DNA of 64,000 nucleotides from Agrypnia vestita (Eukaryota > Arthropoda > Insecta > Trichoptera > Phryganeidae), in NCBI GenBank assembly GCA_016648135.1, contig JADDOH010005028.1, positions 1 to 64,000 of the forward strand, given 5' to 3'. The notes below the pieces were generated by a model. That model was given only the letters and a program-made list of their open reading frames with translations, searched no databases and was not told the origin of the DNA. Each line of letters starts with the position of its first letter. Within the stretch, counting starts at the first letter, position 1. Below, piece by piece: positions 1 through 10,560 of the stretch. The translations under genes were made by a program, and so were the position numbers.

Positions 1-120
1 CGGACCGTGGTCAGCAATTGTTTAAATAAAACCGCTTTTATAATCAAATATTTTCTTTCATTTATAATATTAACTAAACCAAAATGATTTTATTACTATG
101 CAAATGAGTCCAACGAATAC

Positions 121-535
121 GCTCCTGTCTGGTCACCGGCACCACTGTGATGGCCCAAGTAGATAGTGGGCCCTAATCAAATCGAGCAGACTGTATTTAA
201 TGTCGAAATGATGTTCAATTAATATTATAAAGCATTTTATTGTATTTCAATATAAATCGTTCTCCTGGTCACGGCACCACTGTGATGACCCAGGTAGACA
301 GTGGGTCCTCATCATAAGACGGTATTTCTAGAGATGCTTTCTATTATATGAAAAATATTATTCAGTCGTAAAATAGTTGACGCGAGTTTAATTTTATTAT
401 TATATTTTTCATTTCGACCTCCTGGTCGCGGACAACCACTGTGGTGGACCAGTTAGATAGTAGGGCATCGCGGCCTTGATACATTTAATAATAATTTAGT
501 ATAGCTCCTGGTCCGGCACCAGAGTTAGACATCCC
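121..535. repeat. Four degenerate GC-rich repeat blocks in AT-rich DNA
   Basis: A motif beginning CTGGTC, continuing CACCACTGTGATG and ending near GTAGA.AGTGGG recurs at about 121-178, 261-318, 419-470 and, shortened, 505-535. The spacers are AT-rich. In block 1 the end can pair GGCCCA with TGGGCC around a 9-nt loop. In block 2 the same stem is GACCCA/TGGGTC, a compensatory G-C to A-T change. A small TCAC/GTGA stem precedes it in both. A 70-codon minus-strand frame (496-708) overlaps block 4 but matches nothing I recognise. The blocks could be structured-RNA units, a decayed satellite or part of an unknown transposon. Confidence 0.55.
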
Positions 536-2065
536 ATGGGGTGTGTGTTGAATATATAAGGCGAAGCAAATCTATTATACAAATCATTCCATTGCAAATC
601 AATGTAAATCATATTCTTTTCACGGCTAACGATGTAAGATGACCCTAATGTGGGTCCTACTAAATAATGAAGGTTAGTAAGTAGCAAACCGTCGCGTTCA
701 AAATACAATATATTGGATTATCAAATATTTAATTATTCTTATATGTGAGCGCGCGCGATCGAGCGACAGGATGCAACCGGTCGACTTCAACCATATGATG
801 TAGCGATACAGTTGTTAAAAATTAAATATTCAATACAGAAATATTACTACTACTAAAATTCAACTTTTCATATGAAATAATGTTCTATACTATCAGAAAT
901 TGTTCTATACGATAAATTAACTAAAAATACGTATTAACTGAAAATAATTATTAAATAATATAAATTTCATCGCAATGAATAAAGTCATTTGCCGTATGAT
1001 GTTAGCGAAAATAGTTGTATGGCGCGGGTGGCAACGGCTGAGGTCGACAGATACGCTGTAACTATAAAAGGATCGCGGAATAAAATATTATACCTTATTG
1101 AAATATTATAAATAATGTATTCTATACAATATTAATACTCTGCCTGTGCTAACTATACATTTAACTAAAATATATATTATTAACTGGAAATAATTATTCT
1201 GTGAAAATTGCGCTTTTGAATGCAATATTAACTAAAATATTTCTAACATCTTGGGTTCGCATACTATATTGAAAATACCTAATGCCCTTTGCATTTACTA
1301 AGTATATTACCTAAATAGCCACAGCTATACCATCCTGTCCGTCAGGGACTAAACATAAAACCTAGTTATATTTCTAAAAGTGCTACCTCTTACGCGACAA
1401 AAATACCTATTGCAGTCGGGCTATGAATATGAACTATTTCCGCCTCATAATGGCGCCTGGAACCAATACTAAAAACCTCACTAGAAATAATAAATGCGAC
1501 TCAATCTCGATAAATACAATATATACTATTCGTAATACGTCGTTGAATTGGCACATGATTCGTCTAATGGATGAAGGACCCCGTTGTGTATCGTAATAAC
1601 TTCAAATTCTTTATAGGAGCAGTGTGGAAACAATTGCATAATATTACGTAATAAAAACATCTAACGAACCTAATAATCTATACATTTATGTTACAATAAA
1701 ATACGTTCACCAGAAGAATTCGTGTATTAGAAATAAAACATTTCCGTTTGGAAACAACCCAATAAAATCAATCGAACGGCATAAAGAGGAGAAATTCACA
1801 TATTAAATAACACTGAAACTAATAATTTTAAACACTTTATATTAACATATTCTTACCTTGAATGGTGTCGTCTTAGACGTGTATGAACCTGTTCATATTA
1901 ATTCCTGGGGAAAATAATACATATATTTTGCTATCTACGAAATAAGACATTTTTGAAACGAAACTTCTTTATAAATAAGTAGATAAGGTCTCGGGGATGG
2001 TTTGTTCGAAAGGATTCTACAACAGCCCGTGAGTTTATATGAAATAATAGTTTCTTTGAATGCTA
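536..2065. other. AT-rich stretch, no feature recognised
   Basis: Apart from the minus-strand frame overlapping block 4, there is no reading frame, repeat or RNA gene I can support. Short GC words occur near 745-780 and 1020-1075 without further structure. Confidence 0.6.
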
Positions 2066-2069
2066 AATT

Positions 2070-2520
2070 TTGGTTTTTAAAACCCTCAGCATCTCTGCTG
2101 AGAGGGGTAGAGGCCCCGCGCCCGCCTAAACCCGGTGGCCGACTTCCTAAGTGACTAAACGGCCCCCCTTGTTCCTCCGGAACTTACTGCATCCCGAGAC
2201 TCTATCTCTTCTTTACGAGATGTGATCCTGTGACGCCTCTCTTTTAGGCTTATGATTGAGATGTACGTACTCTTTTGGTACGAGTTTCTGATGATGGGTG
2301 TTGTCTTGAGGCGCCTTTCTTTTAGGCCGGTGTTTGAAGAATCACGTACTCTTTTGGTACAAATTGATGACGACATTAGCCTCCTTTGCGGGCATAGTCA
2401 GCGATGTTACAAATTATTGTGCAATCTCATTATGCCTTTTCAGAGCGGCGTCCCACGATTCTGCATCTTGCAACATTTACTTTGGACAAATGTTAGAGTG
2501 TTAGTAACATATTTATAATA
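2070..2520. repeat. Hairpin, GC-rich segment and two-copy 78-bp tandem repeat
   Basis: A CTCAGCA/TGCTGAG hairpin at about 2085-2103 opens a CpG-rich stretch. It is followed by two direct copies of a unit of about 78 bp starting at 2234 and 2312. Each copy holds CGCCT.TCTTTTAGGC and a GTACTCTTTTGGTAC dyad. Two short frames cross the area (minus 2155-2376, plus 2252-2518), and their repeated residues simply reflect the DNA repeat. The GC style recalls LINE untranslated regions, but I cannot assign a family. Confidence 0.5.
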
Positions 2521-2639
2521 TCCCAGCTATTCCATATGAGTGAATGATTTTTATATTTATTCTGGCCCTGTCTTTCTACAGAGGACGAAATAGAAGTTAA
2601 CGTTTTCTATCAAGGTTTTACAGCATTCAAGCATGGAAA

Positions 2640-2835
2640 TCCTTCCAAAGACATAGGGAACCTTTTTGTTGGTTTAAGTAGGTTGCGCCAGATGAGGTTA
2701 GGTGGTCGGTTTATTGACGACCCCGAGCAACAAGGAGGACCCCGCCTTTAAGGGGCCCTGCAGGGGCTTGTGCGGGTTCCACGCCCAAGTGCCGGCAATC
2801 ATCCACCCCTCAGCCAGCTAGGCCAACACAAACCA
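2640..2835. other. GC-rich segment, possibly a decayed LINE piece
   Basis: The base composition differs sharply from the surrounding AT-rich DNA, and the segment contains AAGGGGCCCTGCAGGGG-type dyads. No open frame or domain is visible. It may belong with the GC-rich stretch at 2100-2200, the two flanking the 78-bp tandem repeat. This is a guess from composition only. Confidence 0.3.
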
Positions 2836-3229
2836 GATATCCCCAATCTTTAGTTAGACTTCCCCATTCTGTCCTTTACTCGTCATTCTGAAGCTACTTG
2901 TTAAGCTAGATGTACCGAGGTACTCAAATCATAAAGAGTTAACTGAAGACCGGATTGCGCAATACTTATGCAATACAGTAATTATTATAATGCTACTAAG
3001 TAATTCATATAGAAATCCGTGTATTCAAATTTTAGCATAAACGGTATGAAATTCGCTTTGCATAAAAATACACCCGTTTGGAACGGAATTCTTGTACGAT
3101 TTGAACCAATATCACACAAGAAATCGTGATATTTAATTACACATAATTATTCCGAACTCAAATATTCCCAAAATAAATACATTTCGATAGTGAAAATAAT
3201 TAATCGATAGATAATATAAATGTGTTCCT

Positions 3230-3720
3230 TAGCTGTTACACAGTGGCGGTATGATCCTCTCTGGTACTGATGAATAGTAGATTCCTCCATACGTCCGGGC
3301 AGCAACTCCGTCCGCAAATGCTGTTCTGGAACTCAGGGCTCCGTCGGTAGTCTGTTGGGCAGCGCTCCCGCTCGCAAGTCTGGTCTCGAACTGAAGGGGC
3401 TGAGTATATCGAGTTCGCTCCTTTTATAGTAATGATTTCACCATACCTCTGAAATCCACGCTAGTGCAGTGACTCATCCTATGCCGATGACCTCACCGCC
3501 GGCGCTCGCCATTGGCCGGATTCAGCCATCAGGACGGTCGCCTCCGGCTCAACCCGTCGAAGGCAAAGCGCGCCTGTGATTGGTCCGTTTCGTTAAAATA
3601 ACAGTTAAGCACCCGCTACACGCGAGACTTACTATTCTGATTCATAAATAGTAAAGGCTCGTTCGCACCTACTCACAAGGTCGAGTCTATTAGGATTGGC
3701 AAACGATATTAATTTAACAC
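3230..3720 (-). promoter_or_regulatory. Candidate TATA/CCAAT promoter or solo LTR
   Basis: Read on the minus strand, two CCAAT boxes (3579-3583 and 3511-3515) precede a TATAAAAG box (3421-3428). Initiator-like TCAGCC (3398-3403) and TCAGTT (3389-3394) lie 25 to 36 bases downstream of it. The geometry matches an RNA polymerase II core promoter. The roughly 470-bp block is GC-rich against its surroundings and starts and ends near TGTTA and TAACA, as a solitary LTR would, but I see no target duplication and no coding region beside it. A real host 5' exon is the alternative. Confidence 0.4.
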
Positions 3721-4079
3721 AGAATTATATCTATGGTATAATAAAGATCTAAGAAATATTACTTGTATAGCTGAATATTCAATATTTTGTTAGCCTCTTG
3801 TAATACATAGAATCTTAAGAAGAAATATATCAGGCTTTTACTTTTAAACGATTCAAACCAGAAGAAATATATTTTTGATGTCCATACTTGGCTTTTTTGA
3901 ATATTATTATTTTAAGATTTTCTAAATTTATTAAATCTATCTCTATGTCGACCATCACAACCCGCTGGTGAAAAGGCCTGTACTTATTACCACGCTTATA
4001 GTAGTTGTTTGTCTTTTTGTCTGGACGGAATCTTATAATCAATATTTCACCCACTTTCCATGTCAAAGTGAAAGTGAAA

Positions 4080-4470
4080 GTTCAGAACAGATTCATAAAA
4101 CATCTCGACTTACGTTCCCATCGTACTCCTATTAGAAACTTAGATTCCGCGACCTTCTTTAACAATACATCCCTGGTCAATCGCAGAAATACTGCTGATT
4201 TTATATTTCTCATAAACTACCTACCTCTAAGATTGGCTGCCTCGCATTACTGCAGCGCATCTCCCTGAGAGTCCCCGGAAGATCCACTAGATCGATCGAG
4301 ACCTTGAGCTTTTCACACTGTAGTACCAACTCCCGGCAAAACTCTTTTATATATCGCTCGTCTAATTTGTTCAACACTATATTCAACGACTTGGATCTCT
4401 TCAATTTATCAATTTATGAATTTAATTGGATATTCACCTCAGTCATAAACCTTTTTTTTTTTTTTTTTAA
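4080..4470 (+). pseudogene. LINE reverse transcriptase C-terminal remnant (jockey/CR1-like)
   Basis: Two overlapping plus-strand frames together resemble the end of a jockey/CR1-type LINE polymerase. The first (4005-4268) carries RRNTADFIFLINYL, like the RR..DL.FLYK.L motif after the thumb. The second (4304-4430) reads TNSRQNSFIYRSSNLFN then LDLFNLSI, like the usual TN..RNS...R...LFN...LDLF ending. Joining them needs a frameshift, so the copy is dead. A T-rich 3' region follows, then a run of AATAAAATAAAAATAAA near 4890-4915 that looks like a 3' tail. The copy is strongly 5'-truncated, as is usual for LINEs. Confidence 0.65.
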
Positions 4471-4580
4471 TCCATCTTCTTTCTTTGGTCCAGACTTCGT
4501 ATATGTAATTTTTATCTTGTATCTTTCTTTAATTCATCTGTTTTCTTTTGTCCAGACCTCGTATATGTACATGCAGATGT
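4445..4580 (+). repeat. Poly-T tract and two-copy 65-bp repeat
   Basis: A long T run at about 4449-4468 is followed by two related segments, each containing TTTCTTT.GTCCAGAC and TCGTATATGTA. They lie in the presumed 3' untranslated part of the LINE remnant. Confidence 0.5.
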
Positions 4581-4917
4581 GTTGATCAGATATCTTTATG
4601 ATATATATCCTTTGCATTTCTTTTTCTACTTATCTCTTCCCCTCATTACTTAGTAGATCTATCCTTTCTTATCCATTCCTGATTCCCATTTTACCTTCAT
4701 TTTTTGACTTTCATAGTTTGTTCGTAACTTAACTTACACTTTTTTGTTTTTTTGTATGACTTAAGTTATTGTTGCTATATGTTAATACATAACACCTTAA
4801 TAATAGAGACTTGTAAGATAGTCTCTATACTATTTAATAATCATGTGTAATCTGATTTTTATATGTAGGTACTGTTAGTTTTCCATGAATTAATAAAATA
4901 AAAATAAAATATAAAAA

Positions 4918-7315
4918 GTACGTAGCGTGGTTGAAGAAATAATTACAAATAGGAAAGTTAAAGTAAGAAGTTCTAGTCAATAGAAAACCTTTTGTTAAAA
5001 CAAAAGTTTGAACATTATAAAAAAATATGTATTATCTTGTTTTTAGAATCAAATACAATAATTTATAACTTACTAATAAAATAATGATAGAACCCCTGAC
5101 TACCACCAAATGTAACGAAGATATTTAAAATAATATATATATCAACTCTTCCCAAACCTTTAACCCATTTTATATAAACTGACCTTCAAATTGCAGAATT
5201 CATCTAATTATAAACACATATTTTAACATACCAACTGTATCATGTGCATACGATATTATCAAACCATCTAATTTAAGTTAAATTATATCATTAGAGTTTA
5301 AAATAAACAACAATGGTCCAAGTATCTACTGTGTTTGTGTTAACTACGTCAAAATCAGTAGTGTGCTATGCTGTTAATTTATTTTTACTTTTTGTTTACG
5401 GTATGTTCAATAGATTCTTAGCCACGATAAAACATGACGACTTAGGGCAATATTTATTTATTTTGTAATTAGTTATGTAAAATGCAAAGCTTTTTTAAGT
5501 CTAAAGTATACCAGTTTGTTTATTATTGAACAAATTATTGCAGTAGTATTCCTTACTCATTGTTTACATAAATTAAAATTGGTTCTCATGAATATTGTTC
5601 CTGTGTATAAATGTCACTAGTTTTTTGCATTGTAATTTTTTGCAATTATTATTTAGATTTATACTTTGGGTCTTTTATATTTCCTATTTTAAAAATTGAT
5701 TAAAAAAAACCTATGTATATATTTAGATGGGAATACTCCGCTAGTATTTATAAAATGTGTAAAAGGTTTGGTAAGAGTATACACACATATATTCTTCGTT
5801 GTGATTTGGTCGCAGCCAGGTTGTATAATTTTTTTTTAAGTGAATATAATTGATTTCAAAAACTCGATAACACATAAATTTCTATTTTTCCATATTATTG
5901 TGTTTCCGGAAGGGTTTTTACTAACTAGAACTTCTCACTTTAACGTTCCTATGTGAAAATATTCATAAAGGCCACTTTTTTCCACATTCAAGCTACGTAC
6001 TTAAAACAATGGCTGCATTTTCTCCATCATAAATTAAAATATAATTATGTGGTTTCCAAGTTTCTTTTTTGTACGTATCAGTGAACTTCTTAAGAAACTG
6101 CAGAAAAGAAAAACGTATCGGCAGAATGTGTTTGTTTTTATAACTGATTGGAGTTTAATTTTTAAATCACCATCACTTTCACCTCTGTTTTATAATTATT
6201 ATTACTAAGCTACCTAGTTTTTATTTAAATTATATTATATGTCTTCATCCATACTGGTTTATCTTTTATATAACAATGCTATTTACAACGCAATTAATAC
6301 AATTTTTTTTCAATATATGTCCGTAAATTTAATTCCACTTTAGCACAATATAAAGATTTTCTACTAAAAGCTCTACACCTTCCCGTCCTGAATTCATAAT
6401 GTAATCACAAACAAATTATTATACCTATTTGTTTAACCTTGTATATATTTCACACCTCCTTTTTCTAAATAACTGTTATGACTCTAAACAACTATCTATA
6501 ATATATTGTCAATTCTGTAATTTTTTGCTGTTCTACTCTTTGAATTTCTAGATTATATTGTTATGTAAAAGTTGAAATAAAAAAATAAAAATTAATAAAA
6601 AAATGACCACTTCACAACTCTAGATATGTTTTTGTTGGCTGAGTAATGACGGTTGTATTACCAACTTAAAATCTTCGGGAGATAAGAAAATTTACATTTG
6701 ATTTGTTTAAATTTAATATATATTGTATTCCTGATCTAAATAACACTAAAGAAATGTAACTAAACTAATGTAAAATTTCGTAAATTGACTAGGAATGAGG
6801 GCAATATCATTCATACAGTCAGCAAGACAGTTGAACATTGATAAGTTTAAAAAAGAAGTAAATAACATACTAATAACATACTAACATACTAAGGCATTCA
6901 CAGAAGTATACAAAAATAAATAAAAATTATTCTAATTTAAAAAAAAAAAAATTCATTCAATTCACTCACAATTTTTCAATAAATGAAAAATTTCTTAATA
7001 TAATATTTATTGGTTTGCATAATTATCTATTTTGTTCCGAATATTATTGACAAGTTATTTATTTTAAAATTAATTTTATCATTAAATCATTATTTATTAT
7101 AAATTTATCATAAAATGTGTATTGTGTCCATAAAATAATTATACCTTGTACTCTAATGTCAATCTAGAATGACCTGTTGAAGGTCTGCTTGTAAAAAAAC
7201 AAAATAAAAAAAAATATTTAAATAAATTCGTCATGTTATCTGACAGTCAGTTAGGAAGCGAAATAAGGGTTTGTTCCTTTTTGTACTAAATGAATGAAGT
7301 GACCCTAGTGACGAA
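4918..7315. other. AT-rich stretch, no gene
   Basis: Low-complexity A/T DNA. Runs resembling LINE 3' tails occur at about 6570-6605 and 7190-7220, and a small ACATACTA tandem lies at 6865-6892. No coding signal, hairpin or RNA gene could be supported. Confidence 0.6.
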
Positions 7316-7319
7316 AGGC

Positions 7320-7515
7320 TCCATTAAATGGACGACTTAAAATCTCGACCTTCTCACCCTCGACCGGTTCATCGGGGGGAAAAAGAGAATTCCTATTCAA
7401 ATTCAAATACTGAATATCGAATCGGACATTTCCGGGAGAATCGCACAGGTGGCAGGCAGGTGGCAGAAATGGCGCTTTCGAGCCTTCCGCGCAGTGCTGT
7501 GAGCAACATTTAGAT
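7320..7515 (+). other. 61-codon frame with paired CAGGTGGCAG words
   Basis: An open frame starting at 7328 encodes a basic, polar 61-residue peptide with no recognisable domain. The DNA is less AT-rich than its flanks and holds two direct copies of CAGGTGGCAG at about 7446-7466. CAGGTG is the E-box form bound by Snail/ZEB-type and proneural factors. I read it as a possible regulatory patch rather than a gene. Confidence 0.25.
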
Positions 7516-7789
7516 ATTAGAATTAGGTAGGCCGCTATGTTATAACTAATTTTTATGGCTTTAACTCGCTTGGCTTGTTGCTGATAGATAAAAATGATCT
7601 ATTTAGAGCGTAGTAGAAATGATGATTTATTGATAAATTAATAAATTGATTCATGTATTGTCATCGAGAATACATATGTTTGCCAAGTTTTAGGTGGATT
7701 GGACACTGAGAAGTTAGTGAAATATCAATTATAAAATTTCATCCAGACTGAAAAACAGGTGGTAATGCGTAGAAAAAAAAGCTAATTAT

Positions 7790-7905
7790 CTTGATTTGTG
7801 CTAACATTTCTGATTATAGGGTATTAAAGTAAAGACAGCAATTTCAAAAAAAAAAAAAATGTTTTTCACCGAGGATCACTAACCTAAATGTACTAAAATT
7901 TAGAT
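7790..7905 (+). repeat. Dispersed repeat family D, copy 1
   Basis: It shares AAAGACAGCAAT, an A-rich run, TGTTTT and CACCGAGGATCACTAA with copies at 41310-41430, 46660-46740 and a fragment at 50625-50665. The order of the words is kept, so this is a common element of unknown class. Confidence 0.5.
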
Positions 7906-7999
7906 TTTCAGTATCTATCCTTCCAAAATCATGTTTCCTATAAATTTAAGTATAGGCTATGTTTCCTATTAAATCTCGATTTCAGTACATTATAAATAA

Positions 8000-8175
8000 G
8001 TTTTCTGGGATATTCTGCCGTGTATATGTGATCTCTCTGGCCGACGTTTCGGATCCCATTGCAGGGTCCATCATCAGGGCTGATGTGACATCAGACTGAT
8101 GATGGACCCTGCAATGGGATCCGAAACATCGGAGAGAGAGAGGTCACATATATACGGCAGAATATCCCAGAAAAC
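8000..8175. mobile_element. Palindromic element with hammerhead-like cores
   Basis: Arms of about 75 bp (8000-8076 and 8100-8175) are inverted copies beginning TTTTCTGGGATATTCTGCCG. Each arm contains a candidate hammerhead core. On the minus strand CTGATGA (8071-8077) is followed by stem II GGACCC/GGGATCC and then GAAACGTC (8043-8050). On the plus strand CTGATGA (8096-8102) leads to GAAACATC (8123-8130). ACGT is self-complementary, as expected of hammerheads that pair stem III between two copies. Relatives lie at 43660-43765 and 53910-54075. Penelope-like elements are known to carry such motifs; whether this one cleaves is untested. Confidence 0.65.
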
Positions 8176-8402
8176 AACACACATAAGATTCTGAACGGCC
8201 GTGAAAATCTGAGAACATTTATAAATAAGTTATCCTCGATTACTGGATTCAATTTTATTGGATATTGCTGCGTTCGCTTTTATACCCCACATGTCATTTA
8301 ATAAAATTTAAAAGTTAAGTCTGAATAAAGAGGAAATTAAGATAATTAGAAAAGTAATAGGCAAGAAGTTTGTCGTAGGCCTTTTGAGGTATTCGTGTGA
8401 AT

Positions 8403-8607
8403 TAGTGATGGTATTTTAAACAGTTACAAAATAACCGTTATTTAAAATTTGTAACTGATATATGCAACCATCGGTACTAGACAATAGTTATATCATAGTT
8501 ACCAATCATTATTACCTCATTTTTATATCTCAGTTATCAACAACCAGATTCAATCTCAAATAACAGTACCTTGCGTAACCGGTTAAATAACGGTTTAACC
8601 ATCACCA
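8403..8607. mobile_element. Short hAT-type non-autonomous element
   Basis: The ends are TAGTGATGGT and, inverted, TGGTGATGGT. They are flanked by GTGTGAAT (8395-8402) and GTGCGAAT (8608-8615), a target duplication matching at 7 of 8 bases. An 8-bp duplication and a YAGYGATGG-type terminus fit the hAT superfamily. The 205-bp interior has no coding capacity and repeats AACCGTTA-like words near both ends. Confidence 0.6.
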
Positions 8608-8748
8608 GTGCGAATGCGAGAATTATGTTATTCTGTGCTCCTGGTACTGGGTGGGATGAGCGGTAACGGAGAGGTTCGCAAATGACAGGTTGGACTAAAT
8701 CGTCCTCGAATTACAGGCTACTAGGAACCGGTGGGCATGTCAGTTGGG

Positions 8749-8815
8749 CCAGCTATGTACCACCTATCGATTATTAAGATATCGTCTTAATAATGGATAG
8801 GTGGCACATAGCTGG
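8749..8815. other. 67-nt near-perfect hairpin
   Basis: The stem is 10 paired bases, one A.C mismatch, 9 paired bases, one G.G mismatch, 10 paired bases and a 5-nt loop (8780-8784). Its size resembles a microRNA precursor or a very short foldback element. The same sequence on either strand folds equally well. No second copy was noticed in the window. Confidence 0.6.
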
Positions 8816-8900
8816 TCAGTATTGATATCTATTCTTGAGTATGTTTATCGTGCGAAAATCTAACATTTCATCAGAATGAAGAAACTGCTTGGAAAATATA

Positions 8901-9441
8901 TATAAACAGGATGTACCAGAGCTAGCAGCAGAAACTTGGCTGGTAGATTCCTGACTATGTTATGAGTCTAAAATGTTCAAGCAACCATGACCTAATATGA
9001 ATAGTTACGGAGATATGCAATATCAAAGTATGCATTTTTTTTTCAATATTTCTTACTTATTTTTTTACAAAAAGTTGAACTATCGTTACAGTAACTTATA
9101 TCGATTATGAAAAATTTATTTGCTTCATTAAAACTTAAATAAAATGATGAAAACCTTGTAAAAAAATAACTTTATTCAATTTTCGTAAGGTTTTTATCAC
9201 TTTATTCGACTTTTATTAAAGCAAATGAATTTTTCATAATCGACATAAGTTACTATAATGAAAATTCAACTTTTTGCAAAAAATAAGTAAGAAATATTTT
9301 TAAAAAATGCAAACCTTGATATTGAATAACCCCGTAACTATTGATATTAGGCCATGGTTGCTTGAACATTTTAGACTCATAACATAGTCAGGAATCTATC
9401 TGCCAAGTTTCTGCCGCTAGCTCTGGTACACCCTGTATATA
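8901..9441. mobile_element. 541-bp foldback (long inverted repeat) element, copy 1
   Basis: The left end reads ACAGGATGTACCAGAGCTAG, and the right end is its near-complement, reading ACAGGGTGTACC inward. The arms of roughly 250 bp meet near 9160-9187 with almost no loop. Both arms carry GAGTCTAAAATGTTCAAGCA and a GTTACAGTAACTTAT-like segment. A diverged second copy is at 60010-60437. There is no coding capacity. Transcripts would form long double-stranded RNA. Confidence 0.75.
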
Positions 9442-9494
9442 CATATTCCAACCCGAACGGTTGTGCTCTTTTCGGAGAAGAATTTCATCGACAA

Positions 9495-9550
9495 GGCGCC
9501 CTGAGGATGAGCAGTGAGATCTGCTCGAAACGTTAGTTAGTACTAACACA
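9495..9550 (+). other. Hammerhead-like motif
   Basis: CTGAGGA (9501-9507) is followed by a perfect 6-bp stem GAGCAG/CTGCTC with a 6-nt loop, then GAAACGTTA (9527-9535). Position 7 of the hammerhead core is variable, so CTGAGGA is allowed. A further GTTAG/CTAAC hairpin follows. No good stem I is visible. It sits just left of the TA microsatellite. Confidence 0.4.
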
Positions 9551-9569
9551 TCTTGTACCGTGAAAGCCT

Positions 9570-9590
9570 TCGATTTAATTTATATATATA

Positions 9591-9638
<48 letters not shown>

Positions 9639-9652
9639 ATATATATATATAT
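9570..9652. repeat. (TA)n microsatellite
   Basis: Nearly pure TA dinucleotide repeat with small interruptions, self-complementary over its length. Confidence 0.9.
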
Positions 9653-9840
9653 GAAGAAAAACAGAATACATATGCAAATGTGTGTTAGGTGTATTTATTG
9701 AGCTTAATTTACAATTACAAAATCTGAAGAGAAAAAATGTGCAAATGCACATTTTATATAAAGAAATTTACGTGTAAAACATTTGAATAATTTATAAATT
9801 CATCCCAATAACTGTAAATCTATTTTTCATATTAAAGGTT

Positions 9841-10140
9841 AACAAAAATAATGTTGATAAGTATTTCCCTAAGTATTTTTTATCTTTCAGATATTGTTTA
9901 ATCTGAGAAGATGTAGGATATTATTTTTAGAGTTATAGAACTTTTAAAATGTTATTTGGATCTCTCTGACTTTTTGAAAAATAGGTAGGTAACAAAAATA
10001 ATGTTGATAAGTATTTCCCTAAGTATTTTTTATCTTTCTGATATTGTTTAATCTGAGAAGATGTAGGATATTATTTTTAGAGTTATAGAACTTTTAAAAT
10101 GTTATTTGGATCTCTCTGACTTTTTGAAAAATAGGTAGGT
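9841..10140. repeat. Recent 150-bp tandem duplication
   Basis: 9841-9990 and 9991-10140 are identical except for one base (TTTCAG versus TTTCTG). A diverged single copy of the unit appears at about 24080-24170 in front of the same downstream sequence. The duplication therefore arose in this copy of family F after insertion. Confidence 0.9.
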
Positions 10141-10199
10141 ATATATAAAATTTTATAATATACACCTACCTATATTAAATTTTATTTTAATATTTATTT

Positions 10200-10560
10200 A
10201 TATATAAGTTGAAGTAAATGAAAAAAGCACACGATAATACAAGTTATTTATTAGATGTACAGAACTTTAAAATGAAATAAAATACATAAAAATCGTAGTA
10301 ACCCATTGGCTTTAGTGGAAAGATAATTTTATGCCATTAGTATTTTAATATAGGGTATTTTTCTTCGATTGAACACTAACACTATTTGAAATTTCACTTT
10401 CAATTTTTTTTTCGAAAATCATGGTATCGTAATCATATTATTAAATGAAATTATCTTTCCAAAAAAGACAATACCATGGCCAGTCTCTCGATTTTTGTGT
10501 TTTATTTAATTTTAAAATTGTATACCTCTAAAAAAAACATCTTACATTATTTTTCTCGAT
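10200..10560 (+). repeat. Dispersed repeat family F, copy 1
   Basis: It shares AAAGCACACG.TAATAC.AG, ATGAAATAAAATACAT and GGAAAGATAATTTTATG.CAT with 24200-24620, in the same order. Internally GGAAAGATAATTT is inverted as AAATTATCTTTCC, giving a foldback character. Together with the tandem 150-bp units the element may span about 9841-10560. No coding frame. Confidence 0.65.

Noticed and set aside
3830..4066. 78-codon minus-strand frame as a gene
   Set aside because: Lysine/isoleucine-rich, no domain, and it overlaps the area just before the LINE remnant on the other strand.
9570..9652. TA run as a replication origin or regulatory element
   Set aside because: A plain microsatellite explains it.
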